DNA of 10,822 nucleotides from an uncultured Lachnospiraceae bacterium. Its GTDB lineage: Bacteria > Bacillota > Clostridia > Lachnospirales > Lachnospiraceae. Below are positions 6,546 to 10,822 of this stretch, piece after piece. The stretch is taken from assembly GCA_910588845.1 (NCBI GenBank), contig CAJURU010000058.1, forward strand, positions 1 to 10,822, written 5' to 3'. Each line of letters begins with the position of its first letter. The stretch's first letter is position 1. Both the position numbers and the translations under genes were made by a program. The notes beneath the pieces are model-generated. The model was not told where the DNA came from. It saw nothing but the letters and a program-made list of their open reading frames with translations, and searched no databases.

Positions 6546-7108
6546 TGCTTTTCCTCCGTGTCATCCACATCCAACAGCCCCGCCATCAGATGAACTTTCA
6601 TCCTTCTCTCCTGCATGTCCACATCTAACACGCACTCCCGGATTGCCGGCAAAAGCAGCTCCTTTTTCTTACCTGACACTCTGTGCACATAAGGGGATTC
6701 TTCACTTATGCGCACTACATACACATCGTTTGCCCCCGTTTGAAGCACATCTACCAGCTCGCCCATCGGTTCTCCCTCCTCGGTACTTACCTCTATACCA
6801 ATCAAATCAGCGATGAAATACTCGTCTTTTTCACATTTTACGGCATGTTCTCTGGTTACAAAGAGACCTTTGCCTTTGTACTTCTCTATATCGTTGATGT
6901 TGTCGATTCCCTTAAATTTCAAAATAACCATGTTCTTAAAAAATTTCACCTGGCAGATTTCCAGTTCCAAAAAATCTTTTCCTGTATCCAAAAAAACTTT
7001 TCTTAATTTTTTAAAACGATTCACATCGTCCGTCATGGGGAATACCTTTACCTCTCCCCTTACGCCATGGGTCGTGGCAATGGCTCCCACCTGCAATAAA
7101 TCTTCCAT
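6542..7108 (-). CDS. rimM: 16S rRNA processing protein RimM
   Basis: Assists late maturation of the 30S subunit head and binds ribosomal protein S19. This gives 188 aa from the start chosen here. The N-terminal RimM barrel opens with LLQVGAIATTHGVRGEVKVF (4-23, the family's G-x-HG-x-GE-x-KV pattern). The C-terminal PRC-barrel follows from about residue 95, with LQTGANDVYVV (122-132) and LLLPAI (151-156). An in-frame TTG at 7132 would add eight residues, but the ribosome binding site AGGAG (7 nt before the ATG at 7108) lies inside that extension, so the ATG is the real start. It overlaps trmD by 4 nt. Upstream are a strong terminator and a structured element, so rimM-trmD may form a sub-operon with its own promoter. 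Confidence 0.96.
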   Translation of the reverse strand: MEDLLQVGAIATTHGVRGEVKVFPMTDDVNRFKKLRKVFLDTGKDFLELEICQVKFFKNMVILKFKGIDNINDIEKYKGKGLFVTREHAVKCEKDEYFIADLIGIEVSTEEGEPMGELVDVLQTGANDVYVVRISEESPYVHRVSGKKKELLLPAIRECVLDVDMQERRMKVHLMAGLLDVDDTEEKQ

Positions 7109-7164
7109 CCTGATTCTCCTATAAAATAACAATTCTGCGCGCCTGCCTCTTCACTTCGTTACGG

Positions 7165-7287
7165 TCGGAGATTGTGCTCCCACTGAGACAAATTTGCTTT
7201 ACTCACCACTTATACCCAAGGGCACCCCATTATGACACACTCCTTTGGAGTGGTCCATTAAGGTATAGAAGTGGGAGTCTTCTCCGA
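7165..7287 (-). repeat. Nested inverted-repeat element in the khpA-rimM spacer
   Basis: Several helices nest inside one another. TCGGAGA (7165-7171) pairs with TCTCCGA (7281-7287). CTCCCACT (7177-7184) pairs with AGTGGGAG (7270-7277). TATACC (7211-7216) pairs with GGTATA (7262-7267). CACTCC (7238-7243) pairs with GGAGTG (7247-7252) around TTT. A competing helix, CCACTT (7206-7211) with AAGTGG (7269-7274), excludes the second one. Each end also forms its own small GGAG/CTCC hairpin. This fits either a structured leader RNA of rimM-trmD or a small non-autonomous mobile element (IS200/IS605-like ends carry subterminal hairpins). No coding potential is evident. I cannot name a known family. Confidence 0.6.
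7229..7257 (-). promoter_or_regulatory. Candidate promoter for rimM-trmD inside the inverted-repeat element
   Basis: On the minus strand TGGACC (7257-7252; 4 of 6 matches to TTGACA), a 17-bp spacer, and CATAAT (7234-7229; 5 of 6 matches to TATAAT) preceded by an extended TGn. Transcription would start near 7222 and give rimM a leader of about 114 nt. It lies downstream of the khpA terminator, where a promoter would be needed if that terminator is efficient. Confidence 0.35.
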
Positions 7288-7293
7288 TGAGAT

Positions 7294-7331
7294 AAAAACT
7301 GCCGCAGAACCGAATTTCAATTCCACGGCAG
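7294..7331 (-). terminator. Intrinsic terminator after khpA
   Basis: Read on the minus strand, CTGCCG (7331-7326) pairs with CGGCAG (7304-7299), with an inner GAAT/ATTC helix closed by TGAA, followed immediately by TTTTT (7298-7294). It begins 15 nt after the khpA stop codon. An upstream GCAGC (7345-7341) could pair with the GCTGC at the start of the stem and weaken it, so partial read-through into rimM is possible. Confidence 0.75.
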
Positions 7332-7345
7332 CTTCTCTTTGCTGC

Positions 7346-7576
7346 TTACTGCACAATATCAACAATAACTTTCTTGTCACTCTTAGCTGCTGCTGCTTTC
7401 ACAACTGCACGAATGGCTTTTGCAATCCGCCCCTGCTTGCCAATTACTTTCCCCATATCTGCCTGGGCAACGCGTAATTCCAAAACAATGGCTTTGTCAT
7501 TCTCAGTCTCTGTAACCGCAACTTCCTCTGGGAAATCCACAAGTGCTTTCGCAATTACCTCTACTAATTCTTTCAT
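7346..7576 (-). CDS. khpA: KH-domain RNA-binding protein KhpA
   Basis: A 76-aa protein that is almost entirely one KH RNA-binding domain. In Firmicutes, KhpA pairs with KhpB (Jag) and affects cell division, envelope synthesis and sRNA binding. The diagnostic GxxG loop is GKQG within MGKVIGKQGRIAKAIR (41-56), followed by an alanine- and lysine-rich helix and a final beta strand ending IVDIVQ. The length is normal for the family (formerly YlqC). The start has GAGGTGA 4 nt upstream. It follows rpsP by 18 nt, the usual arrangement, and is almost certainly co-transcribed with it. An intrinsic terminator lies directly downstream. Confidence 0.95.
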   Translation of the reverse strand: MKELVEVIAKALVDFPEEVAVTETENDKAIVLELRVAQADMGKVIGKQGRIAKAIRAVVKAAAAKSDKKVIVDIVQ

Positions 7577-7594
7577 TACGTCACCTCACGAAAA

Positions 7595-7837
7595 TTATTT
7601 CTCGATGCCGGCTGCCTTGAAGATCTTTGCTACTGTCTCTGTGGTCTGAGCGCCATTTGCTAACCACTTCTTTGCTAATTCCTCATTTACATGAAATTCG
7701 CTCGGATCTCTTGTAGGATCATATGTTCCGATTTCTTCAATAAATTTTCCATCTCTGGGAGATCTGGAATCAGCTACGACAATTCTATAGAAAGGAGCTT
7801 TCTTCTGTCCCATTCTCTTTAATCTGATCTTTACCAT
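7595..7837 (-). CDS. rpsP: 30S ribosomal protein S16
   Basis: A small-subunit protein that binds 16S rRNA and is needed for 30S assembly. The 80 aa start with the family hallmark MVKIRLKRMGQKKAPFYRIV, then VADSRSPRDGKFIEEIGTYD (21-40), and end in the less conserved WLANGAQ...IFKAAGIEK tail. The ribosome binding site is essentially perfect (AGGAGGTGA, 5 nt before the ATG), as expected for a highly expressed ribosomal gene. It lies between ffh and khpA. The 170-nt spacer upstream contains tandem repeats and hairpins but no clear terminator, so S16 may be made from both the ffh transcript and a local promoter. Confidence 0.98.
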   Translation of the reverse strand: MVKIRLKRMGQKKAPFYRIVVADSRSPRDGKFIEEIGTYDPTRDPSEFHVNEELAKKWLANGAQTTETVAKIFKAAGIEK

Positions 7838-7869
7838 TTCTTTTCACCTCCTGGTTATGATTTATCTAT

Positions 7870-7889
7870 ATTACTTAAACATAAGTAAT
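7870..7889 (-). promoter_or_regulatory. Hairpin and possible weak promoter in the rpsP leader
   Basis: ATTACTTA (7870-7877) and TAAGTAAT (7882-7889) form a perfect 8-bp AT-rich inverted repeat with a 4-nt loop, 19 nt upstream of the rpsP ribosome binding site. On the minus strand the same stretch contains TTACAG, 16 bp, TAATAT (7895 down to 7868), a mediocre promoter for rpsP. A second hairpin, CGGCAC/GTACCG with one wobble pair, lies at 7902-7918. Which of these matters cannot be told from the sequence. Confidence 0.35.
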
Positions 7890-7938
7890 CTGTAATTCAG
7901 TCGGCACGAAATGTACCGCGCATCATGCCGTTTGCTAA

Positions 7939-8040
7939 TTTACAAGCCAAACGGCAGCTGTAAGCCTTCCTGTTTACAAGCCAAACAGTAGCTTTACGTT
8001 TTCCTGTTTACAAGCCAAACGGCAGCTTAAACCCTCCGCG
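7939..8040 (-). repeat. Three 34-bp tandem repeats starting from the ffh stop region
   Basis: Copies lie at 8007-8040, 7973-8006 and 7939-7972, in exact 34-bp register. The first copy contains the last codons and stop of ffh. The first 21 bases of the outer copies are identical; the middle copy differs from them at two positions (15 and 17). The two non-coding copies match at 28 of 34 positions by my count. Each contains TTTACAAGCCAAAC on the plus strand. The distal copy's CAAACGGC (7948-7955) can also pair with GCCGTTTG (7927-7934). Confidence 0.85.
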
Positions 8041-9363
8041 GCGTCTGCCCTTGCCGCCCATCATGCCGGACATCTGTTTCATCATCTTCCTGGACTGTTC
8101 AAACTGTTTTACCAGACGGTTGACCTCGCTGATATCCACGCCTGCTCCAGCCGCAATCCTGCGTTTGCGGCTGGGATTGAGTAACGAAGGATTCGCCCGC
8201 TCCTTGGGCGTCATGGAATAGATAATACCCTCAATCCTTGCCATTTTCTTCTCGTCCACAGCATTCTCAATCTCTGCAATCTGGGAACCGCCAATCCCGG
8301 GCATCATCTGCAACATACTGGAAATGCCGCCCATCTTTTTCATCTGATTCATAGATTCCAGATAATCGTCAAAGCCGAACTCGGCCTTCTTCATCTTCTG
8401 TTCTAACTCTCTTGCCTTTTCCTCGTCAATGTTCTCCTGCGCTTTCTCAATCAGCGTCAGTACATCGCCCATGCCGAGGATACGGTTTGCCATACGGTCG
8501 GGATAAAACTGCTCCAAATCGGAAAGCTTCTCGCCCATGCCTACATACAATATTGGCTTGCCGGTAACTGCGCGGATGGACAATGCCGCACCGCCCCTGG
8601 TATCGCCGTCTAACTTCGTGAGAATCACGCCGTCAATGCCAATCTTCTCCTCAAACATAGACGCCACATTCACGGCGTCCTGTCCAGTCATGGCGTCCAC
8701 CACCAGAATGGTCTGCGTTACCTCAACTTGTTCTTTAATCTCCTGTAATTCCCGCATCATATCTTCGTCGATATGCAAACGTCCCGCCGTGTCCAATATC
8801 ACAACGTTCTGCCCGTTTATTTTGGCATGTTCTATCGCTGCCTTGGCGATGTTGGCGGGCTTATGATTCTCTCCCATGGAAAATACTTCCACGTTCTGTT
8901 TCTCACCATTAATCTGTAACTGCTGGATGGCCGCCGGCCGGTAAACGTCACACGCTGCAAGCAATGGCTTTTTACCCTTCTGCTTGAGCTTGCCGGCAAT
9001 TTTAGCCGTTGTGGTAGTCTTACCTGCGCCTTGCAGCCCCGCCATCATAATCACCGTAATGTCCGCGCCCGGCTTCAAAGCAATTTCCGTCGTCTCAGAG
9101 CCCATCAAGTTGACCAGCTCCTCATTAACAATCTTAACTACCATCTGCCCGGGATTCAGACCGTTCATCACGTCCTGACCCACGGCGCGCTCCTGCACGG
9201 ATTTCACAAACTGCTTGACTACCTTAAAGTTGACGTCAGCCTCAAGCAGCGCCAATTTTACCTCTTTGAGAGCCGCCTTAACGTCGGCCTCCGTGAGAAG
9301 CCCCTTGCTGCGCAGGGATTTGAATACATTCTGCAATTTTTCAGACAAGCTGTCAAACGCCAT
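8008..9363 (-). CDS. ffh: Signal recognition particle GTPase Ffh (SRP54)
   Basis: The protein subunit of the bacterial signal recognition particle. It binds 4.5S/6S RNA and signal sequences emerging from ribosomes and delivers them to FtsY at the membrane. The 451 aa are full length. The N domain (about 1-90) contains ALLEADVN (38-45). The G domain (about 100-295) has P-loop GLQGAGKTTTT (109-119), DTAGR (191-195) and TKLDGD (249-254). The methionine-rich M domain (about 325-435) contains SMTPKERANP (383-392) and RKRRIAAGAG (399-408), which binds the RNA. It ends with a glycine/arginine-rich tail, KLPFGL. GAGGAG lies 7 nt before the ATG, and only 1 nt separates it from ylxM, so the two are co-translated. 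The DNA encoding the tail is repeated twice more downstream. Confidence 0.98.
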   Translation of the reverse strand: MAFDSLSEKLQNVFKSLRSKGLLTEADVKAALKEVKLALLEADVNFKVVKQFVKSVQERAVGQDVMNGLNPGQMVVKIVNEELVNLMGSETTEIALKPGADITVIMMAGLQGAGKTTTTAKIAGKLKQKGKKPLLAACDVYRPAAIQQLQINGEKQNVEVFSMGENHKPANIAKAAIEHAKINGQNVVILDTAGRLHIDEDMMRELQEIKEQVEVTQTILVVDAMTGQDAVNVASMFEEKIGIDGVILTKLDGDTRGGAALSIRAVTGKPILYVGMGEKLSDLEQFYPDRMANRILGMGDVLTLIEKAQENIDEEKARELEQKMKKAEFGFDDYLESMNQMKKMGGISSMLQMMPGIGGSQIAEIENAVDEKKMARIEGIIYSMTPKERANPSLLNPSRKRRIAAGAGVDISEVNRLVKQFEQSRKMMKQMSGMMGGKGRRRGGFKLPFGL

Positions 9364-9364
9364 A

Positions 9365-9709
9365 TTACAACTCCTCTAATATCTCATCAGAGATGGCCCT
9401 GATTTCAGCCATCGCCTCGAATCCATTTCTGTTACTGTGCTCTTCGGTAAGCGCGCGAATCTTTAAAATCTGCTCTTTCATTTTCAGAAAACGCTCCAAC
9501 AAATGCAGTTTCTGTTCATATCCCTCCAGCGTTCTGTCACACCGTTTCACAAGGTCATGAACGCCCTGTCGGCTGATTCCCTGCATCTGGGCTATCTCGC
9601 TCAGGGAAAAGTCATTCAGCACAAAATCCTCATATATGTCCCGCTGATGTTCATTCAGCAGGTCTCCATAGAAATCATAGAGATATGTCTGCATTAATTT
9701 CTTTTCCAT
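9365..9709 (-). CDS. ylxM: UPF0122 family protein YlxM, SRP-operon helix-turn-helix protein
   Basis: A 114-aa, largely helical protein found almost always next to ffh in Firmicutes. In streptococci, YlxM binds SRP components and modulates Ffh GTPase activity. Visible features: the family start MEKKLMQTYLYDFYGDLL, then YEDFVLNDFSLSEIAQMQGISRQGVHDLVKRC, which is a sigma-70 region-4-like helix-turn-helix. A C-terminal coiled-coil-like stretch follows (about 60-90). An in-frame ATG at 9730 would add seven residues, but it falls inside the -10 box of the promoter. The ATG at 9709 has AGGTGG 5 nt upstream and matches the family start, so I chose it. This is the first gene of the SRP/ribosome cluster, and the stop is 1 nt from ffh. 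Confidence 0.93.
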   Translation of the reverse strand: MEKKLMQTYLYDFYGDLLNEHQRDIYEDFVLNDFSLSEIAQMQGISRQGVHDLVKRCDRTLEGYEQKLHLLERFLKMKEQILKIRALTEEHSNRNGFEAMAEIRAISDEILEEL

Positions 9710-9725
9710 TCCTACCACCTGTCGT

Positions 9726-9754
9726 ATCATACTACAAAAGGGTTAGGGTGTCAA
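9726..9754 (-). promoter_or_regulatory. Consensus promoter of the ylxM-ffh operon
   Basis: On the minus strand a perfect TTGACA (9754-9749), a 17-bp spacer and TATGAT (9731-9726). Initiation is predicted around 9719-9720, only about 10 nt before the ylxM start codon. The ribosome binding site AGGTGG (9720-9715) would then be at the very 5' end of the transcript. Confidence 0.82.
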
Positions 9755-9770
9755 GGGTTTTTTCTTGACA
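9749..9770. promoter_or_regulatory. 7-bp inverted repeat overlapping the ylxM -35 box
   Basis: TGTCAAG (9749-9755) and CTTGACA (9764-9770) are exact reverse complements around an 8-nt A/T-rich spacer. One arm is the -35 hexamer of the ylxM promoter, so a protein bound here would block or help polymerase. The repeat also begins 4 nt after the lysR stop codon, so as RNA it could be part of a weak end for that transcript, although no T tract follows it on the minus strand. Confidence 0.45.
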
Positions 9771-9773
9771 GTT

Positions 9774-10655
9774 TTATTTTTTCTCGCGCACTCTTTTGGC
9801 CAGCGCCACAAATTTTTTCACCAACGGATTGGGTGAATTCTCTTTGTAGGAAAAGCCAAAAAAAGTATCTTCCACGCCGACAAAAGGAACGGCGCAGATT
9901 CCGGGATCATTCCATTTCATTTCTGGCAGAACGCCAAACCCATATCCCGCCTTTACTAACGCCAGCATCGCATTGAGGTTATCACAATAATAGACGGAGC
10001 CGAGAGGGAAATGCCGTTCCATGCGGTTTTGCAGGACCGCCGCCCGCGCCGGCAGGGAATAAGAATTACAGATAACGATCTTTTCTTCATAAAGCTCCTG
10101 CGCCTCAACCGCTTCCTTGCCGGCAAATGCATGTTCCGCAGACAAAATGCAACAGACGGGCGCCCGGAATAATTCTTCATAAATAACCCCGGGCCTGGAG
10201 GGAGCGTCATCGTGAAAACCAAACATAATATCTATTTCATCCTGAAGGAACAGATTGAGTATGGAACGGTGCGGAATAATGCGCAAAAACGGATGCAGTT
10301 CCGGGATATGTTTACGGCATTCCTGCAAAAGCCTCACGGAAAGCTCACAATCTATTTCATTTCCAAATCCAATGGAAAGAATCTGTACATTCGATGTGCT
10401 GTGACGCTTGATCTTGGCGGCGGCTACCTTCAGCCCGCCCAAAAAGTTTTTGGCGTCTTTATAGAAACTGATTCCGGCTGGCGTTAAAGCCACGCTTCGG
10501 GAAGTGCGGTGAAACAGCCTTGTCCCCAACTCCTCTTCTAAGGCATGTATCTGGCGGGAAACTGCCGACTGGGTAATGTTTAAATCCTCCGCAGCCCTGG
10601 CAAAACTTAGATTCTCCGCCACTGCAAGAAAACTCTCTAGTTGCTGTGTGTTCAT
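9774..10655 (-). CDS. LysR-family transcriptional regulator
   Basis: A DNA-binding regulator of 293 aa, a typical LysR length. The N-terminal winged helix-turn-helix is clear: MNTQQLESFLAVAENLSFAR, then AAEDLNITQSAVSRQIHALE (21-40), ELGTRLFHR (42-50) and LTPAG (57-61). A linker helix and the two-lobed periplasmic-binding-protein-like effector domain follow (from about residue 90). The inducer cannot be told from the sequence. An ATG five codons upstream (10670) is possible, but the ribosome binding site GGGGG lies between the two, 8 nt before the ATG at 10655, which also gives the normal family N terminus. LysR regulators often control a divergent neighbour; that gene would lie beyond the right edge. 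Transcription runs toward ylxM, with a 64-nt gap between coding regions. Confidence 0.93.
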   Translation of the reverse strand: MNTQQLESFLAVAENLSFARAAEDLNITQSAVSRQIHALEEELGTRLFHRTSRSVALTPAGISFYKDAKNFLGGLKVAAAKIKRHSTSNVQILSIGFGNEIDCELSVRLLQECRKHIPELHPFLRIIPHRSILNLFLQDEIDIMFGFHDDAPSRPGVIYEELFRAPVCCILSAEHAFAGKEAVEAQELYEEKIVICNSYSLPARAAVLQNRMERHFPLGSVYYCDNLNAMLALVKAGYGFGVLPEMKWNDPGICAVPFVGVEDTFFGFSYKENSPNPLVKKFVALAKRVREKK

Positions 10656-10689
10656 AATATTATCCCCCATTATTGCGTTTTTGTCATTG

Positions 10690-10718
10690 ATAATACCATT
10701 TTTTCACTTCACTTTCAA
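10690..10718 (-). promoter_or_regulatory. Promoter of the LysR-family gene
   Basis: On the minus strand TTGAAA (10718-10713), a 17-bp spacer and TATTAT (10695-10690). Transcription should start near 10683, leaving a 28-nt leader that contains the GGGGG ribosome binding site. Confidence 0.75.
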
Positions 10719-10777
10719 GATTATTTATGGTTTAATCAGTATTAACACTCGCAACAACAAAGTGCTAATCCTTAATT

Positions 10778-10798
10778 ATTCACCAAACACTTGTGAAT
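10778..10798. promoter_or_regulatory. Inverted repeat upstream of the LysR-family gene
   Basis: ATTCAC (10778-10783) and GTGAAT (10793-10798) are reverse complements with a 9-nt spacer, about 60 bp upstream of the lysR -35 box. The dyad's geometry resembles LysR-type operators (paired half sites, total about 15-21 bp), so it may serve autoregulation or a divergent gene outside the window. A second, weaker dyad, TTAAT/ATTAA, is near 10731-10744. The rest of 10671-10822 shows no gene. Confidence 0.3.
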
Positions 10799-10822
10799 GC
10801 GACTGAAAGCCGCATGGTTACT

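Noticed and set aside
7109..7132. Longer RimM form starting at TTG 7132
   Set aside because: The ribosome binding site AGGAG lies within the extra codons, and the family start matches the ATG at 7108.
8537..9402. Plus-strand frames of 64-123 codons opposite ffh
   Set aside because: They are antisense shadows of the conserved SRP GTPase, without ribosome binding sites.
9710..9730. Longer YlxM form starting at ATG 9730
   Set aside because: That ATG overlaps the -10 promoter box and would not be in the transcript.
10576..10806. 76-codon plus-strand frame over the lysR start and its promoter
   Set aside because: It overlaps the helix-turn-helix coding region and the promoter and has no ribosome binding site.

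Overview
This is ordinary chromosomal DNA of a Gram-positive, low-to-mid-GC Clostridia-type bacterium, most likely Lachnospiraceae-like. That is an inference from strong AGGAGG-type ribosome binding sites, housekeeping promoters with TTGACA/TTGAAA and TATAAT-like boxes 17 bp apart, and the ylxM-ffh-rpsP-khpA-rimM-trmD gene order. No phage, plasmid, CRISPR or intact insertion sequence is visible.

Left part (1-2779): a tRNA-Arg(ACG) gene with its own intrinsic terminator, a 167-nt spacer holding a perfect 11-bp inverted repeat, then two minus-strand genes: a 130-aa protein I cannot assign and a cytoplasmic GH42 beta-galactosidase with its zinc-binding cysteines and both catalytic glutamates.

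Middle (2780-5900): divergent from the galactosidase, a consensus promoter drives asnA (ammonia-dependent asparagine synthetase) through a leader of about 118 nt that contains two inverted repeats. An NhaC-family antiporter follows 112 nt later. No terminator is visible between them, so they may be co-transcribed. The best terminator for this unit lies inside the 3' coding end of the convergent trmD gene.

Right part (5814-9754, minus strand): the signal-recognition-particle and ribosome-maturation cluster, transcribed ylxM > ffh > rpsP > khpA > rimM > trmD. It supplies a regulator-like partner of the SRP GTPase, the GTPase, ribosomal protein S16, a KH-domain RNA-binding protein, the 30S maturation factor RimM and the tRNA m1G37 methyltransferase. 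Two spacers are unusual. The ffh-rpsP spacer holds three 34-bp tandem repeats whose first copy is the end of ffh itself. The khpA-rimM spacer holds an intrinsic terminator followed by a nested 123-nt inverted-repeat element that also contains a plausible promoter. The usual rplS gene does not follow trmD. At the far right (9774-10822) is a LysR-type regulator with its own promoter; its target, if it is the divergent neighbour, lies outside the window.

I found no convincing new multi-gene system. The best leads are the 7165-7287 structured element, the 34-bp repeat derived from the ffh stop region, the near-leaderless ylxM promoter with its inverted repeat, and the terminator embedded in trmD.
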